From NCBI GenBank assembly GCA_033398695.1, contig CM065811.1, positions 110,655,501-110,719,500 on the forward strand: a stretch of 64,000 nt of DNA, written 5' to 3'. Shown piece after piece: positions 47,044-56,869 of this stretch. The DNA is from Orobanche coerulescens. Taxonomy: Eukaryota > Streptophyta > Magnoliopsida > Lamiales > Orobanchaceae. A program made the position numbers and the translations under genes. How positions within the stretch are numbered: position 1 is the first letter of the stretch; each line of letters starts with the position of its first letter. A model generated the notes under the pieces. The model saw only the letters and a list, made by a program, of their open reading frames with translations. It was not told the DNA's origin and ran no database searches.

Positions 47044-48423
47044 TTAAAGGTAAAAAAGCTCGGGGTATCTCACATGCATATCCTTCTCCAATTCCCACGT
47101 CGCTTCCTCCACTCCATGTCTCGACCATTGCATCTTAACCAAAGGGATGGTTTTGTGCCTTAACTGTTTAGCCCGACGTTCCAAAATCCTCACTGGCCTA
47201 TCCTCAAACGTAGCATCCTTCTCGATTTCCACATCCCCGAAGTCAATAACGTGATTCGGGTCTGGAACATACTTTCTCAACTGAGAGACGTGAAATACAC
47301 TATGCACATGGCTCAATGACGGGGGTAATGCCAAACGGTAAGCCAACTCACCCACTCTCTCCAATATATCGAAAGGTCCGATATACCTTGGACAAACTTC
47401 CCCTTTTTCCCAAAATGAAAAACTCCATTAGATGGAGACACTCTTAACAAAATGTGATCCCCTACCTCAAACTCGAAGGGTCGACGCCTAACATCCGCAT
47501 AGGACTTTTGTCGACTCTGTGCCACTAGCATTCTCTCTCTAATCATCTCGACTTTCTTTCTAGTCTCCAACACAAGATTCGGCTTGGTGCCAAATAAATC
47601 GGATGACTCATTCCAACATATCGGTGATCGACATCATCGGCCATAAAGCGCCTCACGCGGTGCCATCTTAATCGATGCATGCGAGCTATTATTATAAGTA
47701 AACTCGATCAGGTCCAGATGTTCCTCCCAATGCTACTCCAGTCGAGCGCACACGCGCGCAACATATCCTCTAACATCTGAATGGTATGCTCGGACTGTCC
47801 ATCGGTCTGAGGATGGAAAGATGTGCTCAAACGAAAACACGTACCCAATGCCTTATGTACCGCCTGCCAGAAATGCAATACAAACCAACCGTTCCTATCC
47901 AAAATAATAGTTTTTGGCGTACCATGGAACCTCACGATCTGCGCAATAAATATACGAGCCAATTTCTCTGGTCCCTGATGCCCAGAAAATGTATCGATTT
48001 AGTTAGTCGATCCACGATCACCCACACCATGTTCATTCCCATCTTCGTCCTCAGCAAATTCGTGACAAAATCCATAGAGACGTCCTCCCACTTCCATTCC
48101 AGAATGGGAAGGGGTTTCAACAACCTGGCTGGCCGCTGATGCTCGATTTTGACTTGCTGACAAGTCAAACACTTAGCCACAAACTGTACTACATCATTCT
48201 TCATGTCATTCCATCCGAAATTATTCCTCAAATCCTTATACATTTTACTCGGGCCCGGATGGACTAAGTAAGATGACGCATGAGCCTCCCACATAATGCC
48301 CTGTCTCAATTCCAAGTCGTTCAGAACACACAACTGAACTTGGATTCTCAACACACCATCTTCATGAATGACGAATCCTGGGGCTTTCCCCTTAACCACA
48401 TTCTCACGGAATTGATTAAACAT
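47044..48423 (-). pseudogene. Element F integrase with chromodomain
   Basis: Minus strand, four overlapping frames: 48423-47932 (HHCC end CLTCQQVKIEHQ; SMDFVTNLL; WVIVDRLTKS), 47962-47708 (ILDRNGWFVLHFW; QSEHTIQMLEDMLRA), 47573-47313 and 47364-47044 (GELAYRLALP, VFHVSQLRKYVPD, chromodomain-like IPLVKMQWSRHGVEEATWE). The three catalytic residues are present (Asp in MDF, Asp in LDRN, Glu in SEHT), but at least three frameshifts break the gene. Confidence 0.87.
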
Positions 48424-49487
48424 TGGATCTTCTAACTATCTCGATTTGATGTCGTCGACCAGAGACGAAGAGATCTCAAGGTCGCACAACTTCCCAGCAT
48501 TCCCTGGTAAACACAACCTCGATACTCGACCCCATCAACTCTCTCTGGAGCCCTGGCTGAGCCGTGAGTAACTCAAGTGCCCGAAACGATATCGATTTCC
48601 GAGTCAAGGCATTTGCCACAACAATTGCCTTGCCCGGATATAAAGGATTTTGAGATCGTAATCCTTTATTAGCTCAAGCCACCTCCTCTGTATCATATTC
48701 AATTCCTTCTGGGTGAAAATATACTTCAGGCTCTTGTGATCGGTGAAAATCTAACATGATGAGACATACAAGTAATGCCGCTAAATCTTCAACGCAAGCA
48801 CAACTACAACCAACTCAAGATCGTGTATAGGGTAATTCAACTCGTACGGTTTCAACTGATGGGAAGCATAGGCAACCGTCTTACCGTGTTGTATGAGTAC
48901 ACCTCCATGTCATTGGCCTGAGGCATCGCCATAAACTGAGCGGTAGTCAATCGCTTCTTTAACTCTTCAAAACTCTTCTGCCTCTCGTCTGTCCATACAA
49001 ACTTCTCTGTCTTCTACAATAACTGAGTAAGCGGTCGAGCAAGCTTAGAGAACCCCTCAACGAATCACCGATAATATCCGGCCAAACCCAGAAAGCTACG
49101 GACCTCCAACATTGCCTCCATCTTATGTGGGTCCACACGAACACCCTCAACCAAGATCACGTGGCCGAGAAACATAACCTCCCGCAACCAAAACTCACAC
49201 TTTGAGAACTTCGCGTAAAGGCGCGGAGTTCTCAAGATTTCCAATACGATATGCAGATGACGTGCACGCTCCTCCTCGTTCCTCGAGTAAATCAGAATAT
49301 CATCAACAAAGACGACTACACACTTATCGAGATATTCGATAAAGACCTTGTTCATTAGCTGCATGAACACAGCTGGGGCGTTGGTTAGTCCGAACGGCAT
49401 AACCACAAACTCATAATGGTCGTATCTCGTCCGAAAGGCCGTCTTCGGAATATCGGAATCCTTCACTCGAAGTTGGTAATACCCCGA
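48424..49487 (-). pseudogene. Element F RT and RNase H, 5'-truncated
   Basis: The minus-strand frame from 49487 to 49065 starts at [13 protein letters not shown] and includes [27 protein letters not shown] (active site) and [15 protein letters not shown]. RNase H (48424-49060) is decayed but [20 protein letters not shown] residues are readable near 48740. The N-terminal half of RT, protease and gag are absent: CACTA-3 begins inside the RT codons just before SGYYQL. Confidence 0.85.
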
Positions 49488-49811
49488 CAGTACCAATGTT
49501 TACACTTTAGCCGACAACAAAAAGTCGTCGGCTAAAGTAAAAAACCATCGGCTAAAGTGGTCAGTTGTCGGCTAAAAGTCGGTCGGCTAAAGTTTAGCCG
49601 ACGGCAAATAGAAAAGGTCGTCGGCTAAAGTTCAACTTTAGTCGACAGCGCAAATGTTGTCGGCTAAAATATTTAGGTTTTAGCTGATGGTTTTTACGTC
49701 GTCGGCTAAAGTACTATATTTTAGCTGACTGCGAAAATGTTGTCGGCTAAAGTATTTTTTTTAATAAAAACTTTAGCCGATGGTTTGTGCAGATGCCGTC
49801 GGCTAAAGTCC
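49488..49811. repeat. CACTA-3 terminal array
   Basis: About nine imperfect TTTAGCCGACGAC/GTCGTCGGCTAAAG units, more diverged and more closely packed than in CACTA-1 (e.g. TTTAGCTGACTGC, TTTAGTCGACAGC). Confidence 0.82.
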
Positions 49812-50120
49812 AGTAAAAAAAAATATTCAGATTTTGGAATCCCCAAACCTGTTCAGATAACCTGTTATTCCAAATGTACAATACACCACCTTACATCACA
49901 ATCAACATACATCAATGTACGAAAAGCATAATTTAAACACGAACAGTATAGAAATCACACCATATCAACATGTCATGTAGCAACATCAACAAAATCACTA
50001 TAAACACTAACGTTAACGAACACGAGTCTAAATTGAAAAATATTTATCATTAATAATATATTTATATAGCAAATGGGAGTGGTTCCCGATCCATGATTAA
50101 CCAACGATGTCGATCATTGA

Positions 50121-50365
50121 CTATATATGCTGGGAGAGAGGCGATAATGATGGTATGCAATTATCTTTAACAATAATTTTCGTTGAGATAAAACCCCAAA
50201 TGACAAAAACAACCACCATTGTGCCGAAGTGAATAGCTACTAGAGACCCATATAATATAGCAACCGTATTCAGCAGCACAAAACCAATCCCAAAGCATAA
50301 AAAATGGAAACAGAGAGATGCCGTCAAGATCGTTGAGTTTATCCAGTTCTTTCCTATAACAAAGG
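50121..50365 (-). pseudogene. Captured exon of a TM9SF (nonaspanin/EMP70) gene
   Basis: On the minus strand, after ATCCTTTGTTATAG (a good splice acceptor), the frame reads GKNWINSTILTASLCF, then LNTVAILYGSLVAIHFGT and VVVFVIWGFIST. This follows the TM9SF pattern G.NW..N..LT..LF ... LNTVAI.Y.....PFGT..V..IW, with two hydrophobic segments. Nonaspanins are nine-helix endomembrane proteins. A second exon-like piece upstream (50545-50415) is less clear. There is no promoter, no full gene, and a stop follows near 50121. Family assignment is from memory of the motif and was not searched. Bases 49812-50120 have no gene. Confidence 0.65.
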
Positions 50366-50985
50366 ATGAGAACTTAAGAAATAAATACATGCTTTAATGA
50401 TAGAAATATAAACGTGACAAATAAAGCAAGATAAATCATACCCCCATTCGATGTGAATACTGATACGAAAACGACTATTCCAAGTGAAGAAGACGAAGTA
50501 AGGATCGACGTAAGCAACCTTACAAAGCACCATGTACATACACACACGTGCTTAGGTGATAAATCGGATACGAGACTTGGAGTGACGTTGGTAATCGGAC
50601 TCGGAATAACTTAGATTTGTCGACATGCGTACATAAAATCCCCATGCACTATACACGATACATACGTACGATGCATGTGTCATTCTAAGCCGTCAATATT
50701 GGTCCAAGATTCATGAAGATTTCGGCCGATTTTGTCCAAGATTGAGAAGATTTCATCCCTTTTCTTTATATTAAAGTACGCCTTCCTTTTCAAAGTCTTA
50801 AAGTATGATATCTTTAGTTGTCAAGAGTATCATTTGAAGAGATTTCGCCCTCCCCCCTCTTTTTTTTTCTCTTGTGATCATGACTTGTTGTCATGAAGTG
50901 TGTCATTTTCTAGTCAAAGATGCTACCTTTTCATATTATCTTTCTTTTCAAAGATCATGTAATCTTACCGACTTTAGTTGATCTT

Positions 50986-51091
50986 TGCTATAAGTATCCA
51001 TTTATGACGTGTATGGAAGGGGCATTGAATGAATAAAATGCTATAAGTATCTATTTATGACGTGTATGGAAGGGGCATTGAATGAATAAAA
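50986..51091 (+). repeat. 53-bp tandem duplication in element E LTR
   Basis: TGCTATAAGTATC...GAATGAATAAAA occurs twice, head to tail (50986-51038 and 51039-51091), with one substitution. Confidence 0.93.
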
Positions 51092-51439
51092 ATACGCTTG
51101 TATTACTTAAGTGTTGGACGAGTTCCTACCAAAATTTGATTATTATTCGACGCGTTTTCGAGTTTTAATCCGATCGATTCTCAATAGGTCTTGAGAAGAA
51201 ATAACTTTATCGAGTTATAGGTCTAATTCGATAAACACCTTATACTTGTTCTCATTCGGCCGAATTTCCCTACTTTCGGACGATTCTTACGTTGTGTTCT
51301 ATACCTCGAATTATTGTTCGTGTTCTTATTTCATAAAATACACTTCCATTGCGTTGCATGCGATAAACGTTGTATCTGATCATGAATTCGCATCATTAGT
51401 GGTATCAGAGACACATTTGGTGTATTGATCTTTTGGCAT

Positions 51440-52386
51440 TATGGATTCACTGATGCCGATTTCTTGCTGAAGCTCCGCGAAGCATTGCGTAACTTACCGG
51501 AACCACATTTACAACCAAGATGAGGAGAAGAGGGCATGCATTCAACATGAAGAGCTCGTGCGGGGAAAGAAAAGATCCGTTCGTGGGATTCGTTAAAAAT
51601 AAAGCATCGTAAAAGGTATGTACCAACATCACATAGGTTATCCTTATACCGGAAGATTGCCGACATCATGCAAGGAAAATTAAGTGTTGGTGAATACATT
51701 GAGGAGTTCGAAAATTTGACCTTAATGGGAGAATTAGAAGAGAATGAGGAACAAAAGATGTCGCGGTTCTTACGTGGTTTGAACTGAAGCATAGCTAACT
51801 CGGTGGAATTATACCCAAATAAAGACTTTGATACTTTGTGTGGACTATGTGTGAAGTTGGAAGCTCAAAACAAGATGAAGTTTTATAAACCCGAGTTTCC
51901 ATCTAAAATTGGGAATCCAAGTATCAGTTCGACTTCGACTACCAAAACAACCGTACCAAATCCTACCCCTACTACGGTTCCTAAGGCCCCCTACATGCCA
52001 AAGGGGACGAGCTTGACTAAGGTACAATGTTTTAAATGTCAAGGGTTCGGTCATTATCAAAATGCTTGTCCGAACAAACGGGTGGTGACGCTAAGAGAAG
52101 CTCTCACGGTTCGAGATGAGTTGTTGGTCGAGGACGAAAGATAAAGACTAGGTGATGTGTTTAATTTCAACGTGGAGGACGAAGAAGAAGAAGAATGTGA
52201 AACTTACGATGCTCCAACTTATGATACGGCTTTGGTTCTTCGTACCTTACAATACAAATCCACTTCGAATGATTCAGAACAACGAGACCAAATATTTCAC
52301 ACGAAGTGTCAAGTCGGGAACAAATAGTGTAGCTTGATCATCGATGGAGGAAGTTGCACCAACGTAGCTTCGAGTGAGATGGTGAC
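51440..52386 (+). pseudogene. gag: Element E gag and start of protease
   Basis: Capsid words RKIADIMQGKLSVGEYIEEF and FENLTLMGELEENEEQKM (51640-51780), a stop at 51787, then the frame 51803-52144 with a Thr/Pro-rich linker and the knuckle CFKCQGFGHYQNAC (52028-52069). A TAA at 52142 and mixed frames follow, with acidic VEDEEEEEC-like residues. The last bases encode IIDGGSCTNVAS, a gypsy protease-type start (usually DSGS), before the LTR of element D begins. The upstream frame 51440-51640 is shifted. Confidence 0.8.
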
Positions 52387-54061
52387 TGTAACACCCCCGA
52401 GATATTCGAAGTATATGACAGCGCCGTGGACCCCTATATGGGACCCACTAGGCTAAACAAGAAAAACACCACTCGACTAACCGTCTCGGTTAGCGAGGAA
52501 ATATATATCAACAATGCAACATTATAATAACACGCCCGGTGCAACCGGAGAAATAAACATCAATCGACAGATATAAAAACTTCAACGGATACAAACCACA
52601 ACCCGGTGTGAAAAGCCAAAGTACTCGCGAGTACATTCTATAAGTTTACAATTAAAAAAAAACAACCATATCGCAAGAGACGACATAAATAAGGAGACCC
52701 CAATGCACACGTCAACGACCTTGGCCAGCATCCTCGTACTGTCCCAGCGCCCACTCATCCGGCTGAACATAACCTGAAATCCACAACAAGAATTTCCCCA
52801 GAACGGGTCCCCAAATGGGTTAGCATTTACACTAGTACAAGTAATCAAGGCAAACCAATCGCTTACACATTTCATAGTATATGCACCAATTCATTTCGAA
52901 AACCAAAACTAGACATGTCTTTTCTGGAAACAAACAGTCAATCAACAATTTGCCTTGGAGCCGGGTCTATAACACTGGTCCCGCTCGAGGCCACTAAGGA
53001 CCCTCCCGAGCTAGCCATATCATAAAACAAATCACGCATAGGCATCGCCATGGGAACAGGGCTATACCACTGATCCCGCTCTAGGCCTCTGAGGACCCTC
53101 CTGAGCTGGCTAGTGAATCAAACTCGTGAACCCAGGGCTATACTATTGGATTCCCTCGAGGCCCTGTCGGACCCTCCCGAGGTGAGCAAAGCACACACAA
53201 TCGATGAGCTACAACAAAAACTCGATGTGGGTGATCTCTCCAAGTTTGAAGATGCCAAAATCGCCCAAAAGTCGCTCTTAAATCGCCCAAAACGAGAGGA
53301 AGAAGAATAGTGGAGAGGAAATGAAATCCTCTCCCAGGAACCCTGCTGAAATAGTGCAGACTGACCCGCGTGCCGCGACCCGGGTTGAGTGTGCCGCAGC
53401 CCGCATCCGAAAATGGGGAGCAGGCTTTTGACTAGGACCGCGGCCTAGACTGTTACGTGCCGTGGCACGTAGTACATCCGGCCTGGCCAACATTCAAGCT
53501 AAGGCCGTGCTGCGGTTCATAGTCTCCCGTGCCGCGGCACACACTGCTTGAGCCCGTAATTGATGAAAAACGACCCCCAAACATGATATAATTGATCGAC
53601 GCATAATCCCAACCATTTAATGGCCTAAAAGGACTATCATGAAGCCTCATGTGGATACTTCACGTCAAGCACAGTCGGTCCCAACACGACGGTAACATCA
53701 AATGATCCGAAAAGAGAACAAACGCAATGGGAACCCAAAACCTTGGAATATAACGGAATGACCCAACACGATACTCAATCAGAACACCAATAAAAGTTCA
53801 CAACATCCATAATCACATGAGATGGATTTGCAGGAACCCCAAACGGCGGTTCCAAACAATGATTATGAGAATTGAACCCAACGGCGACAAAAATGACATC
53901 CAACACGGAAATTAGTAAAACAAGTTTGAAACAAGCTCGGATGATGAGGAGTTTAATATTACATATTCTCAAAATACTCATACGGTTACAGGAGAGTCAC
54001 TATGAACGAAAATTACACCAAAAATGAAAATACCCGAAAGAGGAAAAACGCGGATATTACA
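52387..54061 (-). repeat. Element D 3' LTR (1,675 bp)
   Basis: On the plus strand it begins TGTAACACCCCCGAG and ends GGATATTACA, i.e. TGTAATATCC...GGGTGTTACA on its own strand. It contains the tandem word CACTGGTCCCGCTCGAGGCC...GGACCCTCC in shortened form (52960-53180) and the palindrome block below. It contains no gene. Confidence 0.88.
53360..53560 (-). promoter_or_regulatory. Element D U3 block of GTGCCGCGGCAC palindromes
   Basis: GTGCCGCGGCAC (53540-53551, perfect) and ACGTGCCGTGGCACGT (53456-53471, near perfect), plus degraded copies near 53367-53400 and 53505. On the minus strand TATTTCAG, one base from TATTTAAG, follows at about 53350. Fewer copies than in other arrays. Confidence 0.5.
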
Positions 54062-54096
54062 TTCTCCCCCTCTAGAAACAAATTTCGTCCCAAAAC

Positions 54097-54503
54097 TTAA
54101 GAAATAAACAGCTCGGGGTACTTAACACGCATGCTATCCTCGGTTTCCAAAGTTGACTCCTCTACACCATGTCTCGACCACTGCACTTTGACCAAAGGGA
54201 TGGCCTTATGCCTCAGTCGCTTCTCACGGAGGTCCAAAATCTTCAAGGGACGTTCCTCGAAAGTAATATCCTCGGAAATATCGATCTCACCATAGTCGAT
54301 GACATGACTAGGATTCGGGACATATTTCCTCAGTTGGGAAACATGGAAAACGCTATGAACATGGCTCAAAGTTGGGGGAAACGCCAAACAGTTAGCCAAT
54401 TCGCCGACTCTCTCGAGAATCTCGAAAGGTCCAATAAATTTTAGACTCAACTTCCCTTTCTTCCTGAAACGGTAAACTCCCCTCATCGGAGACACCTTCA
54501 GCA
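54097..54503 (-). pseudogene. Element D integrase C-terminus with chromodomain
   Basis: Minus-strand frame: LKVSPMRGVYRFRKKGKL, FIGPFEILERVGELA (GPF module), VFHVSQLRKYVPNPSHV and the chromodomain-like KILDLREKRLRHKAIPLVKV, ending KYPELFIS. The frame is open to the junction, so this fragment itself is intact. The remaining pol lies beyond the insertion, outside the window. Confidence 0.88.
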
Positions 54504-54924
54504 TGTAACACCCCGAGATGTTCGGAATAATTACAGCGCCGTAAACCCTTTAAGTAAGGATTTACAAGGCTAATTAAAAAGGAAAGTAAATATAAGACAT
54601 CAACACTGCGAAAATTCAAGTTTATGGAACGTACAACTGCTTCAACGGTTAATTAATACAACCATATCGAATTAATATCAAAAGGACACGCGTGCTCGAG
54701 TACAGAAACCAAACCAAGACAACAAATCTCCAATAACAATAAACATCACTGAACCCCTTCAATGCCACGTCGGTCCCGTGGTCGCTTTCCCTGCTCCTCG
54801 GCTACCTGAACATCAAAACAAATGTCCACCCCCGAAGGGGTTAGCAAAACGATGCTAGTACAAGTATCATGTTAAACAATTCGAATATGCATCAATAATA
54901 AATAACAAGATACACCACACGGAC
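54504..54924 (-). repeat. LTR fragment inserted in element D
   Basis: Begins TGTAACACCCCGAGATG at 54504, an LTR end in reverse orientation. It includes CCCCGAAGGGGTTAGCAAAACGATGC, matching family B/C words (TTTTGCTAACCCC). It is cut at 54924 by the SIRE-like element. Confidence 0.75.
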
Positions 54925-56463
54925 TGAAGAGATAAATTCACCACTAGAAGGGGGGTTGAATAGTGGTGATGCGGAATACCGAAATTTCTTGCGAGTAAAA
55001 AGAAAATAATGCGGAAAATAAAGACTCAAGAATTTATAGAGATTCGGCAACTTGCCTACGTACTCTCTCCGACTTTCTTTTTCTATTGGCTAAAGAAAAA
55101 CCACAACCTTAACTCGTCTTCTATCGGTCCGAGTTCACAACCGTTACAATCCGCTTGTCTTCTATCGGTCCAAGCTCAACCTTTCCCTCAATATGAATAA
55201 TTGTTTATCTAGTGTTCTATAGGAACTAGATAATCCTCACTGTACGAATGTGGGAGTATAATCCTAATAATGCCGGATCAAAGATCCTAATAACACCGGA
55301 TTAGTGACTCTTGATTCGTTTCTTTTTCGCTCAAGTGTAAGTGATGCAACACTTACAACCAAATGAAAGAATACAAGGAATAATGGATAATACAATTGAA
55401 ATCGCTCTTGTATCTTCCTTTTCTCACAACTTGTAATACAATAAGATATGTAAATCTGAGCTCAAGAATGCTTTGATTGCTTGTATGCTAGAATGCTTGA
55501 ATGCTTGAAGTTGTGTGTTTGATACCCAAGTCCTTCGGGTATTTATAGGAGTGAGACACCTTCAAAATCTGAAAATATACTATTAGCGTGCGCTAATAGA
55601 TCCTTGTAGCGTGCGTTAGCGAATTTTGACTTGAGTTCTCCGAACGGTCACAAAGACTGCAACGGTAAAATTCTGTGTCTAGCGTGCGCTAGTAATGATA
55701 TGGTAGCGTGCGCTATCGTCTTGGTCAACTAGTCTTGATCTTGACTTTGACAAAATCCGATTTCCTCTCCAACGACTCTTTTCCAACGACTAAAATCATG
55801 ATTAGCGTGCGCTAGCAAGTATGCATAGCGTGCGCTAGCATTAATTAAATCCAATATTTCCGCATTTTCCGGATGCGCATTGACTCTTGCTTCCAACGGT
55901 TGAATTTCAAGCCAGAACCGCATATTCCATTTAGCGTGCGCTAGCACCTTTCCTTTAGCGTGCGCTACTGAATTATTTCAATAACGTACGTTGCCTTGTG
56001 TAGCGTACGTAAAGACCTAGACGAAGTGAGTCCAGTGGCTACTGGACTACTGACCATTATTTCCGTAGCGTGCGCTAGATATGAAAATTAGCGTGCGCTA
56101 AGTCTTCACTTTAGCGTACGTAAGAATATGTCTGTAGCGTGCGCAACGTCCAATTCTGAATTCCTTTCACTGACTTCTGGAGACTTGCGATAGCGTGCGT
56201 TATGTATGTTGTATAGCGTGCGCTATCTATAGTTTATTAGCGTACGCTATCATTCAATAGCTTGCGTGCGCTATCGATTCAGGCGACTTGAGTAAGTGCG
56301 GTGACTTGACTGGGTGTGTATGAGAGTCTCGATAGCGTGCGCTACGGTATGATACGTAGCGTGCGCTAGCCATATTGTGTCCCTTCAAAATATTATCGAG
56401 CCGAGATAGATTCAATTAAATGTTTTGTATGTAACCATCATCAAAATACATTTTGTGTCAACA
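54925..56463 (-). repeat. SIRE-like 3' LTR (1,539 bp)
   Basis: Plus-strand limits TGAAGAGATAAATTC and TTTTGTGTCAACA; on its own strand TGTTGACAC...CTCTTCA. It matches 62686-64000 closely. The U3 is almost entirely occupied by the palindrome array, and the region near 55480-55510 has short AATGCTTGA repeats. It contains no gene. Confidence 0.92.
55540..56368 (-). promoter_or_regulatory. U3 array of TAGCG-TG-CGCTA dyads with TATA box
   Basis: About 20 sites of TAGCGTGCGCTA or near variants (55584-56368). Centres 56071.5, 56094.5, 56117.5 and 56140.5 are exactly 23 bp apart; 56196.5, 56219.5, 56243.5 and 56267.5 are 23-24 bp apart; 56338.5/56362.5 are 24 apart. On the minus strand CTATAAATA (55540-55548) follows the array by 35 bp. 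Confidence 0.78.
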
Positions 56464-56625
56464 ATCTCCCCCTTTTTGATGATGTCAAAACATTTAATTA
56501 ATACCTGCAAAAACGTTTTGAAGTGATTCGAATCAAGATAAACTTGTTCGATATGTTAGTCGGTTTTCGTTTTTGGAGTTTTCTCCCCCTTTTTGACAGA
56601 AACAAAAAGGAACTCCCCCTGAATT
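56464..56625 (-). other. Polypurine tract and two extra purine runs
   Basis: On the minus strand AAAAAGGGGGAGAT abuts the LTR at 56463. Two more runs, AAAAAGGGGGAGAAAA (56579-56594) and CAGGGGGAGTTCC (56610-56622), lie upstream. Multiple polypurine tracts have been described for some SIRE elements (recalled, not searched). Bases 56626-56869 have no other feature. Confidence 0.7.
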
Positions 56626-56869
56626 GTTGCATTATTAATAAATATTAACGAAATGTTGCCATTACTCAAGGTGCAATCAACAATGATAGTAACAACGATA
56701 GTAACAATACTAGGAGATAGCACATACGTGTACATAATAAATGCCAAATTAAGAAATGCGAATTTCATTAATAATAAAATGCAGTGAATACAACGAGTTA
56801 TCCATGGCAAGCGACATATATATTATTCGAAAAAGAAGATTCTACAACAAGCATCAAAAATCATCAAAT

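Larger units (their letters stand above)
45516..49487 (-). mobile_element. Element F: Ty3/gypsy chromovirus, truncated both sides
   Basis: Minus-strand gypsy element: 3' LTR piece (45516-47008), reverse polypurine tract TTCTCCCCCTCTAAA (47009-47023), then integrase, RNase H and RT, each broken. The left LTR end is missing (joined to CACTA-2), and the RT is cut at 49487 by the terminus of CACTA-3. Chromodomain-like residues at the integrase end (RILERRAKQLRHKTIPLVKM) put it beside element A. Confidence 0.88.
49488..50675 (-). mobile_element. CACTA-3, 3' part only, with captured gene piece
   Basis: Left end CAGTACCAATGTT is CACTACCAAT with one change. The array of GTCGGCTAAA inverted repeats (to 49811) is followed by CAGATTTTGGAATCCCCAAACC, matching CACTA-1 at 13553 (CAGATTTTGGGATCCCAAAACC). 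Orientation is as CACTA-1. Instead of a TNPA-like gene, 50121-50545 holds exon-like host sequence. The right part is missing: gypsy E's LTR seems to begin near 50676. Confidence 0.75.
50676..52386 (+). mobile_element. Element E: Ty3/gypsy 5' part
   Basis: A plus-strand LTR end, primer site TGGTATCAGAGA (51400-51411), gag and the start of protease. It is cut at 52386 by the LTR of element D. The LTR start at 50676 (TGTGTCATTCT) is a guess from the TG and the change of sequence character; the LTR end is about 51392-51395 (CA). The gag type differs from elements A and F, so it is another gypsy lineage. Confidence 0.7.
52387..54503 (-). mobile_element. Element D: Ty3/gypsy chromovirus, 3' part
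   Basis: Minus strand: 3' LTR (52387-54061), reverse polypurine tract TTCTCCCCCTCTAG (54062-54075), and the end of integrase (54097-54503). It is inserted in element E's protease and itself interrupted at 54504 by another LTR. The reversed pieces at 27541-27873 and 30441-30945 belong to the same LTR family. Confidence 0.85.
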
